Below the pieces are notes generated by a model, which saw only the letters and a list, made by a program, of their open reading frames with translations, made no database searches and was not told where the DNA came from. A stretch of DNA of 64,000 bases from Rhizobium sp. R634. GTDB taxonomy: Bacteria; Pseudomonadota; Alphaproteobacteria; Rhizobiales; Rhizobiaceae. Positions 35,216 to 44,705 of this stretch are shown in pieces. The stretch is from contig NZ_LOKW01000001.1 in NCBI RefSeq assembly GCF_002211305.1, positions 248,001 to 312,000 on the forward strand. The letters run 5' to 3'. Both the position numbers and the translations under genes were made by a program. The number at the start of each line of letters is the position of its first letter. Position 1 is the first letter of the stretch.

Positions 35216-35710
35216 TCACGAAAGACTAGACCCGAACTTGTCCCAGCCTTCCTTGATCGTCTCCATCGCGACGTTGGTCGAGGTGTTGGCAACATGGGGC
35301 AGCGTCGAGATGCGCTCGCCCAGCACGCGGCGGTAGCGGCCGATGTCGCGGGTGCGGATTTTCAGGAGATAATCGAACCGGCCGGCGATCATGTGGCACT
35401 CTTCGACTTCTCTGATTTTCTTGATGGCCTCGTTGAAGCTCTTCAGCGCATCCTCGCGGGTGTCGGAAAGCTTCACCTCGACGAAGGCGATGTGGTCGAG
35501 CTGCATTTTCGATGGATTGAGGACGGCCTTGAAGCCTTCGATGTAGCCGTCGCTGATCAGCCGCTTGAAGCGGATCTGGCATGGCGTCTTCGAAAGCCCG
35601 ACGCGCGCGGCGAGATCGGTGATCGACAGCCTGCCGTCTTCGGCGAGCGCGGCGAGGATCTTTCTGTCGAACTGGTCCAATTCACTAAAGATGTCGGTTT
35701 CTGTGGCCAT
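35216..35710 (-). CDS. putR: Lrp/AsnC-family regulator of proline catabolism
   Basis: This 164-residue protein has an AsnC-type HTH (LDQFDRKILAALAEDGRLSITDLAARVGLSKTPCQIRFKRL by position residues 10-50) and a RAM ligand-binding domain (HIAFVEVKL, RDIGRYRRVL). It is divergent from putA, the position of PutR in rhizobia and agrobacteria, where it activates putA in response to proline. The start MATETDIF is chosen because upstream residues of the longer frame are not conserved-like and lie in the promoter region. Confidence 0.92.
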   Translation of the reverse strand: MATETDIFSELDQFDRKILAALAEDGRLSITDLAARVGLSKTPCQIRFKRLISDGYIEGFKAVLNPSKMQLDHIAFVEVKLSDTREDALKSFNEAIKKIREVEECHMIAGRFDYLLKIRTRDIGRYRRVLGERISTLPHVANTSTNVAMETIKEGWDKFGSSLS

Positions 35711-36118
35711 TTGAACTCTCGATGCTCTGTTTATAAGTTCATACAGCTTGAAAACGGTTGAAATCAAGTGAGATCGCGATTCGCGACTGTGGTAGATTAT
35801 GCATCGGCAATGGGAGGAAGGGCGCAGCCGCTCGGCGCATTGCCGGAATCGGTGGCTGCGACGCTTGAAAAGGGAGATCATGGATGCATGAGAGAAAAGC
35901 GGATGGCGATCAAAAACCGGATCTGCTCGCTCATTACCGGCCGGTGGCGATAAGAGCGGTCGCGGCCGCATTCACCCTCAAGCGCGACAAGCCCCATGCG
36001 CGCCCGCTCCGCGAGACGGAATATTCCGGCCCGATTTTTACGGACGGTGGCATCTGGGACGACGAGCCCGGTGTTCCATTTATCCGTTAGACGAAACATT
36101 CACCGATCAGGGACTCCC
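35711..36118. other. putR-putA divergent control region
   Basis: This 408-base region holds both promoters. Two TCGCGA palindromes one base apart occupy 35774-35786 and could be a regulator site. GTTCA and TGAAA flank the sequence near 35739-35755. A short frame at 35884-36090 is listed separately. The clear AGGGA site just before the putA ATG marks the start used for putA. Confidence 0.5.
35884..36090 (+). CDS. Possible small protein upstream of putA
   Basis: A 68-codon frame begins with ATG, with AGGGAG about seven bases upstream, and ends 28 bases before putA. The product is hydrophilic (MHERKADGDQKPDLLAHYRP...). It could be a genuine small protein or a translated leader; I recognise no family. 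The ribosome site is the main support. Confidence 0.38.
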   Translation: MHERKADGDQKPDLLAHYRPVAIRAVAAAFTLKRDKPHARPLRETEYSGPIFTDGGIWDDEPGVPFIR

Positions 36119-39100
36119 ATGTTGAACGCAGCGATCGACCCCGCATCCTCCCAAGAACCCGCCGGCGGCGCGCCGTTCGCCGCATTCGCGCCGCCGATCC
36201 GGCCGCAATCGGACCTTCGCCGGGCGATCACGGCAGCCTATCGCCGTCCGGAAACGGAATGCCTGCCGCCGCTCGTGGCGGCCGCGCGCGTTTCCGAAGC
36301 GAAGCGTTATGACATCCGCAGCACGGCCCGCACGCTGATCGAAGCCTTGCGCGCCAAGCACAAGGGCACCGGCGTCGAGGGCCTGGTGCAGGAATATTCG
36401 CTCTCCAGCCAGGAAGGCGTGGCGCTGATGTGTCTTGCCGAAGCGCTGCTGCGCATTCCCGATACCGACACCCGCGACGCGCTGATCCGCGACAAGATCG
36501 CCGAAGGCAACTGGACTTCCCATATCGGCGGCGGCAAATCCATGTTCGTCAACGCCGCCACCTGGGGCCTCGTCGTCACCGGCAAGCTGACCTCGACGGT
36601 CAACGACCGCAGCCTTTCGGCGGCGCTGACGCGGCTGATTGCCCGCGCCGGCGAGCCGGTCATCCGCCGCGGCGTCGATATGGCGATGCGCATGATGGGC
36701 GAGCAGTTCGTCACCGGCGAAACCATCGAGGAGGCGCTGAAGCGCGCCCGGCCGCTCGAAGCGCGCGGCTTCCGCTATTCCTACGACATGCTGGGCGAGG
36801 CCGCGACCACTGCTGCCGACGCCGAACGTTATTTCAAGGACTACGAAAAGGCGATCCACGCCATCGGCAAGGCCTCCGACGGGCGCGGCATCTATGACGG
36901 CCCCGGCATTTCGATCAAGCTTTCGGCGCTGCATCCCCGTTATGTCAGGGCGCAGGCCGGCCGGGTGATGGGAGAGTTGCTGCCGAAGGTCAAGGCGCTC
37001 GCCGCTCTCGCCAAGGGTTATGACATCGGCCTCAACATCGACGCCGAGGAGGCCGATCGGCTGGAGCTTTCGCTCGATCTGCTCGAGGAGCTTTGCTTCG
37101 CGCCGGAGCTGGCGGGGTGGAACGGGCTCGGCTTCGTCGTGCAGGCCTATGGCAAGCGCTGCCCCTTCGTGCTCGATTACATCATCGATCTCGCCCGCCG
37201 GTCGGGACGGCGGATGATGGTCCGTCTCGTCAAGGGCGCCTATTGGGATGCGGAGATCAAACGCGCCCAGCTCGACGGTCTCGACGACTATCCCGTCTAT
37301 ACCCGCAAGATTTACACCGACGTTGCCTATATTGCCTGCGCCCGCAAGCTGCTTGCCGCCGCCGATGCCGTCTTCCCGCAGTTCGCCACGCACAATGCGC
37401 AGACGCTGGCGACGATCTATCATCTCGCCGGTCCCGATTTTGCGGTCGGCAAATACGAGTTCCAGTGCCTGCACGGCATGGGTGAACCGCTCTATGACGA
37501 AGTCGTGGGCAAGGAGAAGCTCGACCGGCCCTGCCGCATCTATGCGCCTGTCGGCACCCATGAGACGCTGCTCGCCTATCTGGTGCGCCGCCTTCTGGAA
37601 AACGGCGCCAACTCCTCCTTCGTGCATCGCATCTCCGATCCGAACGTTTCGGTCGAGGCGCTGGTCGCCGATCCCGCCGAAACCGTCGCGGCGATGCCCG
37701 TCGTCGGCGCCCCGCATGCACAGATCGCCGCGCCCAAGGCGCTTTACGGCAATGCCCGCGCCAATTCGGACGGGCTCGATCTCTCGAACGAGGACACGCT
37801 GACGGATCTGGCGCAGGCGCTCGCCTCCACGGCAGCGAGCCCGTGGCATGCGCTGCCGATCCTCGCCGACGGCTCCACCGATGGGGTGACACGCGACGTC
37901 CCCAATCCTGCCGATCACAGAGATGTCGTCGGCACGGTCACCGAGCTGAAGGTCGAGGAGGCTGCCCGCATTGTTGCGATGGCCGCCGACTATGCGCCGC
38001 AATGGGCGGCCGTACCGCCGGCCGAGCGTGCGGCTTGCCTGGAGCGGGCCGCCGACATCATGCAGGCCCGCATCAAGACGCTGATGGGCATCATCATGCG
38101 CGAGGCCGGCAAATCGGCGGCCAATGCCATCGGCGAAGTGCGCGAGGCGATCGACTTCCTGCGCTATTACGCCGAACAGGCGCGCAAGACCCTCGGCCCC
38201 TCTCATGCGCCCCTCGGCCCCATCGTCTGCATCAGCCCGTGGAATTTCCCGCTGGCGATTTTCACCGGGCAGGTGGCCGCAGCCCTCGTCGCCGGCAATC
38301 CCGTGCTGGCGAAGCCCGCCGGCGTTACGCCGATCATTGCTTCGGAAAGCGTGAAGATCCTTCATGAGGCCGGCGTGCCGGTCGGCGCCCTGCAGTTCGT
38401 GCCCGGCAGCGGCCGTCTCGGGGCCGGCATGGTCGGTGCCGAGCAGACGGCGGGCGTGATGTTTACCGGTTCGACCGAAGTCGCCCGGATGATCCAGGCG
38501 CAGCTTGCAGAGCGGCTGTCTTCCACCGGAAAGCCGATCCCGCTGATTGCCGAAACGGGCGGCCAGAACGGCATGATCGTCGACTCCTCGGCTCTCGCTG
38601 AGCAGGTGGTGGCCGACGTCATCACCTCGGCCTTCGACAGCGCCGGCCAGCGCTGCTCGGCGTTGCGCGTTCTCTGCCTGCAGGACGATGTGGCCGACCG
38701 GACGCTCAACATGCTAAAGGGCGCCTTCCGAGAACTGACGATCGGCCGCACCGACCGGCTGAGCATCGATGTCGGCCCCGTCATCAATGATGGTGCGAAG
38801 GCAGAGATCGACGAGCATATCGAGAAGATGCGCGGCGCGGGCCGCAAAGTGGATCAGCTGCCGCTGCCGGCAAGCGCCGCCGCCGGCACCTTCGTTCCGC
38901 CGACGATCATCGAAATCAAGTCGCTGTCGGATCTGACGCAGGAGGTTTTCGGCCCGGTGCTGCACGTCGTCCGCTTCAAGCGGAACGGGCTCGATCGCCT
39001 GATCGACGACATCAACGCATCGGGTTACGGCCTCACCTTCGGCCTTCACACCCGCCTCGATGAGACGATCGCGCATGTGACGAGCCGCATCAAGGCCGGC

Positions 39101-39826
39101 AACCTCTACGTCAACCGCAACATCATCGGCGCCGTCGTCGGCGTCCAGCCATTCGGCGGGCGCGGCCTGTCGGGAACCGGTCCGAAGGCCGGCGGTCCGC
39201 TCTATATCGGTCGTCTCGTGCAGCGCGCGCCGGTGCCGCCGCAGCAGGATTCGGTTCATACCGACCTCGCCCTTCGCGATTACATCGTCTGGCTCGACAA
39301 GAAGGGTCTGACGGCAGAAGGGGAAGCGGCGCGCGGTTATGCGAGCCGCTCGGCCCTCGGGCTCGAGCGCGAGCTTACCGGTCCGGTCGGGGAGCGCAAT
39401 CTCTATGCGCTTCATCCCCGTGGCCGCATCCTGCTCGTGCCGCAGACCGAAAGCGGGCTCTATCGCCAGGTTGCCGCCGCTCTTGCGACCGGCAATCAAG
39501 TCGCAGTCGATGCCGGTTCCCTGTCGAAATCGGCGCTGGCGGACCTGCCGGCGGCTGTCGCCAGCCGGCTTTCCTGGACATCGGATTGGGCAAAGGACGG
39601 GCCGTTCTCCGGTGCGCTCGTCGAGGGCGATCGCGACAGGGTTCTTGCCGTCAACAAAAAGATCGCCGCGCTGCCCGGCCCGCTGCTGCTGGTCCAGGCT
39701 GCGACGACCGAGGAGCTGACGGGCGATCCCGAAGCCTATTGCCTCAACTGGCTGCTGGAAGAGGTTTCGACCTCGATCAACACGGCCGCTGCCGGCGGCA
39801 ATGCAAGCCTGATGGCGATCGGCTGA
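36119..39826 (+). CDS. putA: Bifunctional proline dehydrogenase/P5C dehydrogenase
   Basis: This 1235-residue protein has a proline dehydrogenase barrel (about residues 50-480; RLVKGAYWDAEIKRAQ and PQFATHNAQT), a P5C dehydrogenase domain (about 560-1050; PWNFPLAIFTGQ, base Glu in LIAETGGQNG, nucleophile Cys in SAGQRCSALR) and a C-terminal aldehyde-dehydrogenase-like domain. It lacks an N-terminal ribbon-helix-helix DNA-binding domain, so it is the non-regulatory type B form. Electrons go to quinone and NAD+, making glutamate. The start MLNAAIDPASS follows AGGGACTCCC; the longer frame includes leader sequence. It takes the proline produced by the demethylation genes. Confidence 0.97.
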   Translation: MLNAAIDPASSQEPAGGAPFAAFAPPIRPQSDLRRAITAAYRRPETECLPPLVAAARVSEAKRYDIRSTARTLIEALRAKHKGTGVEGLVQEYSLSSQEGVALMCLAEALLRIPDTDTRDALIRDKIAEGNWTSHIGGGKSMFVNAATWGLVVTGKLTSTVNDRSLSAALTRLIARAGEPVIRRGVDMAMRMMGEQFVTGETIEEALKRARPLEARGFRYSYDMLGEAATTAADAERYFKDYEKAIHAIGKASDGRGIYDGPGISIKLSALHPRYVRAQAGRVMGELLPKVKALAALAKGYDIGLNIDAEEADRLELSLDLLEELCFAPELAGWNGLGFVVQAYGKRCPFVLDYIIDLARRSGRRMMVRLVKGAYWDAEIKRAQLDGLDDYPVYTRKIYTDVAYIACARKLLAAADAVFPQFATHNAQTLATIYHLAGPDFAVGKYEFQCLHGMGEPLYDEVVGKEKLDRPCRIYAPVGTHETLLAYLVRRLLENGANSSFVHRISDPNVSVEALVADPAETVAAMPVVGAPHAQIAAPKALYGNARANSDGLDLSNEDTLTDLAQALASTAASPWHALPILADGSTDGVTRDVPNPADHRDVVGTVTELKVEEAARIVAMAADYAPQWAAVPPAERAACLERAADIMQARIKTLMGIIMREAGKSAANAIGEVREAIDFLRYYAEQARKTLGPSHAPLGPIVCISPWNFPLAIFTGQVAAALVAGNPVLAKPAGVTPIIASESVKILHEAGVPVGALQFVPGSGRLGAGMVGAEQTAGVMFTGSTEVARMIQAQLAERLSSTGKPIPLIAETGGQNGMIVDSSALAEQVVADVITSAFDSAGQRCSALRVLCLQDDVADRTLNMLKGAFRELTIGRTDRLSIDVGPVINDGAKAEIDEHIEKMRGAGRKVDQLPLPASAAAGTFVPPTIIEIKSLSDLTQEVFGPVLHVVRFKRNGLDRLIDDINASGYGLTFGLHTRLDETIAHVTSRIKAGNLYVNRNIIGAVVGVQPFGGRGLSGTGPKAGGPLYIGRLVQRAPVPPQQDSVHTDLALRDYIVWLDKKGLTAEGEAARGYASRSALGLERELTGPVGERNLYALHPRGRILLVPQTESGLYRQVAAALATGNQVAVDAGSLSKSALADLPAAVASRLSWTSDWAKDGPFSGALVEGDRDRVLAVNKKIAALPGPLLLVQAATTEELTGDPEAYCLNWLLEEVSTSINTAAAGGNASLMAIG

Positions 39827-39880
39827 GTGAAATGCGAGGGCGCAGAGATGCGCCCTCAAGGCCGCTGACAGAGCCCTCTT

Positions 39881-39960
39881 TCGTCATGCTCGGGCTTGTC
39901 CCGAGCATCTGCTTCCGTTGATAGGGCAGCACGTCCTCGGCACAAGGCCGAGGATGACGT
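39881..39960. repeat. RIME-like pair of inverted palindromes
   Basis: ATGCTCGGG/CCCGAGCAT with a CTTGT loop at 39886-39908 and CCTCGGC/GCCGAGG with an ACAAG loop at 39935-39953 form two hairpins whose sequences are inverted relative to each other; outer ACGTC/GACGT bases extend the second. This structure matches the mosaic intergenic palindromes of Rhizobiales. It lies in the gap between putA and the chemoreceptor gene. Confidence 0.72.
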
Positions 39961-40199
39961 CGAGGAAAAGGCGAGGTTGCCAGCAAATCGGAGGCAGAAG
40001 CAGAAAAGATATGCCTTCGGTCATCCTCGCGAACAAACTCGACACCATTGACTATTTTTTTAAGAGTTCTGCCTATCGTGATGGTCTCGGGCGCGGCCAC
40101 CGCCAATTGAGGGCGATGGTCAATTGCGCGCAGGCGTGCTGTCGCATGGTGGGGCGCCGGAGTTGAGAGCCGAATTTCCTGGGCGGGGGCCACCATTTC
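39961..40199. other. Gap between repeat and chemoreceptor gene
   Basis: No gene is supported here. It contains an AT-rich patch (CTATTTTTTTAAGAG near 40050-40065) that could belong to the chemoreceptor promoter. A weak GGGCGGGG purine run lies shortly before the start codon. Confidence 0.4.
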
Positions 40200-42728
40200 A
40201 TGTCGTTGATTGATCGTCTGTTGCAGCGTATGCGGATCGTGACGAAGGTCCTGGTCTTCGTGGTCCCTCTGATCGTTCTCATCGCGGGCATCGGTCTCTT
40301 CGGTTACTTCACCGCCGGCACGCTGAATGGCCAGATGACGCTGACGCGGCAGACGATCGATACGCTTTCCAGTTTCCAGCAGCTGCGCTCTTCGTTGACC
40401 GCCTTTACCGATCTGCCGGCATCGGCTACCCGCGATCGGCTGATCGCCAGCATCGCCGATCAGCAGAAGGGCGCGGCGACCCTCGATGCCATGTTGATCG
40501 ATCCGTCGCAGAAGCAGCAGATCTCCGCCGTGCGCGAACTCGGCGGCAAGATGCAGGGCAGCGCCGACGCACTGTGGGCGGTATCCCAAGAACGGGCGAA
40601 TACCGAACAGGCGATCGACGAGGCGGTGGCGCAGCTTTTCAGGGAAAGCCAGACCGCCCGCAAGCAGCTCGACGTTCTTCAGGATCAGGCAAACGGAAAG
40701 GAGGCCTTCGTCCGGGCGCTTCTTCTCGATGCCTCGGCCTATAAGAACCTCGCGGCGCGTATCACGAAATTGCGCAAGGCGACCGCGGGTGCCGCCGAGC
40801 CTCAGAAACTTGCCCAGGCCATCGGCAGCCTTCTGCCGCCGCTCGTCAAGGAGCTCGGCGAGAGCGAAGCGCTCGCCTCCGATAAGGCAAAAAGCCAGAT
40901 CGCCTCGCTGAAGCCGGTACTGGAGACGCTCGCCGCCATGGCGAAGGACAGCGCCAATCTGTCGCTTGAAGGCTACGCGCCCGTCGATCAGGACCTGCAG
41001 CGTTTCGAGGAGCAGTTCACAAAACTTGCCTCCGGCAATGCGGACACCGCAATCGAGCGCTTCGTCGGCATGGATGCGAGCATCGCGACGCTTCGCTCGA
41101 TGGTGGCGATCGTCAACACCGCTTTCAAATCGATCGACGATCTGCGCCTGCACTTGAGCGAACTGAACAGGCGCGTCGATGCGGAGTCGCGGGATGCGGT
41201 TCTTGTCGATCTGAAGGCGCTGCGTGAAAGCGCTGCCAAGCTCGAACCCCTGAGCGGCAAGAATGCCGCCTTGAAGGATCTTGCCAAGAAGATCGAGCCT
41301 TCCCTTGCCCTGATCGAAAAGAGCACGTCGGCGCTGATATCGATCGCGGACCAGTGGCAGAACAACAAGGAGGCGGCGACCGAGCTGGTGGCGGCCGCAA
41401 GTCACACGCTCGAACAATTCGTCAGCACGGCGCAGGAGAGCGGCAAGGAAATCAGCCAGCGCTCGGCCACGATGTCGCTCGCTGCCATGATTGCGGGCAC
41501 CGTGCTTGCGATCATCGGCGCCCTGATGCTGATCGAAACGCTGCGCGGACCGCTGAAGCGCATCACCCAGACGATGATGCGGCTTGCTGACGGCGATCTG
41601 AACGTTCCGATCGGCGACGGCAAGCGCGGCGACGAGATCGGCGACATGATCCGCTCGGTCACCGTCTTCCGCGACCAGGCGCTCGAAAAGACCAGATTGG
41701 AAGAGGTCGCCGAGGCAAGCAGGGCGCGCGACGAACTGGAGCAGGCCCGCCGTGCCGCCGAGCAGGCGCGCATCGAGGCGGAACAGAGCGAGGCTCTGAA
41801 CGCGCTCTCTGACATGCTCGGCAAGCTCGCCAACGGCAACCTCGCCGCTGAGATGAGCGAGGATCTCGCTGCCGAATACGTCGCCATGGCCCGCACCTAT
41901 AATCACGCCATTGACGCCCTGCGCCTGACGCTCGCCGAGGTTCGCAACTCCACCTATGAGATCGCCGAGGGCAGCACCAATCTGTCGGGAGCCGCCGACG
42001 ATCTCGCCCGCCGCACGGAACAGCAGGCTGCCGCCCTCGAGCAGAGCTCACGCGTGCTCGGCGAGCTGACCGCCAGCGTGCGCACGACCGCCGAGAATGC
42101 GCGCCAGACCTCGCTTTCGGTCGCCGAGGCTCACCGCCAGGCGGAACATTCTGCAGCCGTTGTCGCCAAGGCCGTCGATGCCATGGGCGCCATCAACCGC
42201 TCTTCCGAGAAGGTCACCAGCATCATCGGCGTGATCGACGAGATCGCCTTCCAGACCAATCTTCTTGCGCTCAATGCCGGCGTCGAAGCCGCCCGCGCCG
42301 GTGAAGCCGGCCGAGGCTTCGCGGTCGTTGCCCAGGAAGTGCGCGAGCTTGCGCAGCGCTGCGCCAAGGCTGCCCGCGAGATCAAGGATCTGATCTCCAA
42401 CAGCGCGTCCCAGGTCGGCGCCGGCGTCACGCTGGTCGAAGAGACTGGCGAGGCGCTTTCCGCCATCATGGAGCATTTCACCTCGATCAACGGGCTGGTG
42501 CAGGTCATCTCCTCTGCCACGACCACGCAATACAAGGGCATCGACGAGGTGAACAACGCCGTTCGCGATGTCGAGCACATCACCCAGCACAATGCCGCTA
42601 TGGTCGAGGAAAACACCGCCGAAATTCACCGGCTCCGGCATCAGGTGGAAGTGCTGAACGAGAGGATTTCCCACTTCCAGACCGCCGCTACCGAGGGCCG
42701 CAGGCCATCGATCGCGCTCGCATCCTGA
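40200..42728 (+). CDS. Methyl-accepting chemotaxis protein with a large helical periplasmic domain
   Basis: This 842-residue receptor has a transmembrane segment at about residues 16-38, a roughly 385-residue periplasmic region predicted to be nearly all helical, a second transmembrane segment near 426-447 and a HAMP domain (RGPLKRITQTMMRLADGDL). A second HAMP-like linker follows, then the signalling hairpin (EIAFQTNLLALNAGVEAARAGE near residue 682). The periplasmic size is compatible with a long helical-bundle sensor rather than a Cache domain. No C-terminal CheR-docking pentapeptide is visible. It is downstream of putA on the same strand, raising the possibility of proline or betaine sensing, but the family does not show this. 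Confidence 0.93.
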   Translation: MSLIDRLLQRMRIVTKVLVFVVPLIVLIAGIGLFGYFTAGTLNGQMTLTRQTIDTLSSFQQLRSSLTAFTDLPASATRDRLIASIADQQKGAATLDAMLIDPSQKQQISAVRELGGKMQGSADALWAVSQERANTEQAIDEAVAQLFRESQTARKQLDVLQDQANGKEAFVRALLLDASAYKNLAARITKLRKATAGAAEPQKLAQAIGSLLPPLVKELGESEALASDKAKSQIASLKPVLETLAAMAKDSANLSLEGYAPVDQDLQRFEEQFTKLASGNADTAIERFVGMDASIATLRSMVAIVNTAFKSIDDLRLHLSELNRRVDAESRDAVLVDLKALRESAAKLEPLSGKNAALKDLAKKIEPSLALIEKSTSALISIADQWQNNKEAATELVAAASHTLEQFVSTAQESGKEISQRSATMSLAAMIAGTVLAIIGALMLIETLRGPLKRITQTMMRLADGDLNVPIGDGKRGDEIGDMIRSVTVFRDQALEKTRLEEVAEASRARDELEQARRAAEQARIEAEQSEALNALSDMLGKLANGNLAAEMSEDLAAEYVAMARTYNHAIDALRLTLAEVRNSTYEIAEGSTNLSGAADDLARRTEQQAAALEQSSRVLGELTASVRTTAENARQTSLSVAEAHRQAEHSAAVVAKAVDAMGAINRSSEKVTSIIGVIDEIAFQTNLLALNAGVEAARAGEAGRGFAVVAQEVRELAQRCAKAAREIKDLISNSASQVGAGVTLVEETGEALSAIMEHFTSINGLVQVISSATTTQYKGIDEVNNAVRDVEHITQHNAAMVEENTAEIHRLRHQVEVLNERISHFQTAATEGRRPSIALAS

Positions 42729-42763
42729 CGGCGCAGGCGCTCATCCAGATTGGGCGTCAGGCG

Positions 42764-42964
42764 TTAAGCGCCGGGACAGAGAGGAATATCGGCCGAAGCC
42801 CGCCGGCGTTCGCATTCGTTGCGGAACGAGCGATATTGCCAGAAGCCCTCAGGGCTTTCCCGCCGGTAGACGGTTTCGAGCCAGAAGACTGTATCGTCGA
42901 TCGGCAGGACCGGATGCCATGCATACCATTCCGACCAGATCTTTCTTGCGGGATCGCTCTCCAT
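42764..42964 (-). CDS. Small conserved-looking hypothetical protein
   Basis: This 66-residue protein is rich in aromatic residues (KIWSEWYAWHPVL, FWLETVYRRE, FWQYRSF), a composition unlike a chance frame. I do not recognise its family beyond small rhizobial hypothetical proteins. An overlapping frame on the same strand lacks such composition. The 218 bases upstream are AT-rich and could hold its promoter. Confidence 0.6.
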   Translation of the reverse strand: MESDPARKIWSEWYAWHPVLPIDDTVFWLETVYRRESPEGFWQYRSFRNECERRRASADIPLCPGA

Positions 42965-43182
42965 GATCGTCGCCCATCGAAGGAGTTTCTTGTCTCCGGT
43001 CTCCGGTACCGGCTCTTCATATTCGATAATCGAGAATTATAATTCAAGATCATTCTTTAATTGAAATCATTATCGCGCACTGCTTGAAATATTTCGTAGC
43101 TGCCACCGCAGCGTTTGCGGTTGCACAAGGATGCCCGGCGGGCGAGCCGTGAGATTCCATTCGGGGTGAAGCCGAGGGGCTA

Positions 43183-43494
43183 TCAGGCGATCGAGCGCAG
43201 CCCGAGATAGGCGGCGAGACTGACGGCGGAGAGCGCGATGGTCAGCCTGGGTCGTGCATCGTCGAACATCGCCGCCAGCAGAAGGCCGAGCATCAGGATG
43301 ACGAATTTTGCCCAGAGATCCTGGTCGGAAACCGTGAAGGCCATTGCCGCCAGGAAGACGGCGCTTGCGACGATCGTTACCGGCGCGGACTTCTCGGCAA
43401 GTTCGCCGCCCGGGAAATAGGGCAGGAGAAAACGCCGCATGCTCAAGCCGGAAGCCACGCTCAGGAGAAGACAGGTCAGGACAAGGTGCAACAT
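43183..43494 (-). CDS. Small integral membrane protein
   Basis: Starting at MLHLVLTC the product is 103 residues with three to four hydrophobic segments (LVLTCLLLSVASGL; VTIVASAVFLAAMAF; FVILMLGLLLAAMF; ALSAVSLAAYLGL). An upstream ATG at 43584 would add 30 mostly charged residues; neither start has a strong ribosome site. Function unknown. It is divergent from the LysR gene at 43750. Confidence 0.65.
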   Translation of the reverse strand: MLHLVLTCLLLSVASGLSMRRFLLPYFPGGELAEKSAPVTIVASAVFLAAMAFTVSDQDLWAKFVILMLGLLLAAMFDDARPRLTIALSAVSLAAYLGLRSIA

Positions 43495-43711
43495 GGGCCG
43501 GCGCCGATCGATCTGCAGATAAAATTGCAGATGCAAACCCCGTGCCAGCCTGAAACCCTCTATTCGCCGTTCGGCAGGGGGCATATCCGGCTTCGGATGG
43601 CTATTTCCGTGGCGTCGCGTTCGTTTTTTCGGCAGCCGTTTCCCATTTAGCCTGGGTGGTCAATTTATATCGTAATGCGACTTGAGCAGCGGCAATGATT
43701 TTTATATAGAG

Positions 43712-43731
43712 AATTATCTGTTCCCATAATT
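43712..43731. promoter_or_regulatory. AT-rich inverted repeat before LysR gene
   Basis: AATTAT at 43712-43717 and ATAATT at 43726-43731 are inverted around eight bases, 18 bases before the LysR start. It is short and AT-rich, so it may be chance; its location would suit an autoregulatory LysR site. Confidence 0.38.
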
Positions 43732-43749
43732 TCGAAAACGAGATTTTCA

Positions 43750-44655
43750 TTGGACCTTTCGTCGATCGAAATATTCCTCGCCGTCGCCAGCGATCGCAGC
43801 GTTACGAAAGCCGCCAAGGCCGTCGGGCGGGTGCCGTCCAATGTGACGACGCGCATCCAGCAATTGGAGGAAGATCTCGGCGCGTCCCTCTTCAGCCGTG
43901 ACGGCAAGAAGATGACGCTGACGCGGGAGGGCGAGACCTTCCTCGCCTATGCCAACAGGCTGATGGCGCTTGCGCTCGAAGCGCGCCAGGCCGTGCGGCC
44001 GCTCGCCCCTTCGGGGATTTTGCGGGTCGGCACGATGGAGAGCACGGCGGCAAGCAGGCTGCCGGCGGCGCTGACACAGTTCAACCAGATGTGGCCCGAT
44101 GTGTCGCTGCAGCTGACCATGGGCGCCTCCCGCGATCTTGCCCGCGCCGTCATATCAGATGGTCTGGATTGTGCGCTGATCGCCCGGCCGCCCAAGACGA
44201 TGCGCGCGGAAGAACAGGATTTCGATGCCGAGCTGAAGACGCTGGCGACGGAGCCCGTCTTCGTCGAGGATCTGCTGATCGTGCTGCCGTCTGGTCATCC
44301 CTCGATCAAATCCGCCGCCGATCTGCGCGTCGCTTCGCTCGCCGCTCTGGAGCCCGGCTGCACCTATCGCAGGATCGCCGAGAGCTGGGCGCGCAAATCC
44401 GCTGCCTTGCCGACCCGCGAACTCGGCTCCTACCACGCCATTCTGGCAAGCGTTGCGACCGGCAATACGGCCGGCGTCATGCCGAAATCCGTTCTGGATC
44501 TGATGCATTGGCCGACGGCCGTCCAGACCCATCCGCTTGGCCCTGTCGAAACGCTGCTTGTCTACCGCAAGGGCGACTGCCCCAGCGCCTTCCATGCCTT
44601 CCACGAAGTTCTCGGTGCGACGAAGGGCAGAGATCCCAGACTGGCAATGAACTAG
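43750..44655 (+). CDS. LysR family regulator
   Basis: This 301-residue protein has the LysR HTH (IEIFLAVASDRSVTKAAKAVGRVPSNVTTRIQQLEEDLG by position residues 6-44) and a C-terminal PBP2 effector domain. It starts with TTG and no ATG or GTG is available in frame nearby, which suggests low expression. It is followed 50 bases later by an HPP/CBS membrane protein gene on the same strand, its likely target or operon partner. Effector unknown. Confidence 0.9.
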   Translation: MDLSSIEIFLAVASDRSVTKAAKAVGRVPSNVTTRIQQLEEDLGASLFSRDGKKMTLTREGETFLAYANRLMALALEARQAVRPLAPSGILRVGTMESTAASRLPAALTQFNQMWPDVSLQLTMGASRDLARAVISDGLDCALIARPPKTMRAEEQDFDAELKTLATEPVFVEDLLIVLPSGHPSIKSAADLRVASLAALEPGCTYRRIAESWARKSAALPTRELGSYHAILASVATGNTAGVMPKSVLDLMHWPTAVQTHPLGPVETLLVYRKGDCPSAFHAFHEVLGATKGRDPRLAMN

Positions 44656-44705
44656 CCCGCCCGCCTCCTTCAGCCGCCGATATCCCTCACGCAATTGGTC
44701 TTGTC

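Noticed and set aside
36107..38365. 752-codon minus-strand frame opposite putA
   Set aside because: PutA motifs are intact on the plus strand, so this is a codon-bias shadow.
39777..41906. 709-codon minus-strand frame opposite the chemoreceptor
   Set aside because: The chemoreceptor signalling hairpin is intact on the other strand, and this frame also crosses the intergenic palindromes.
42757..43053. 98-codon minus-strand frame overlapping the small protein at 42764-42964
   Set aside because: Composition is Arg/Ser-rich and chance-like, while the overlapping 66-codon frame has protein-like aromatic content.
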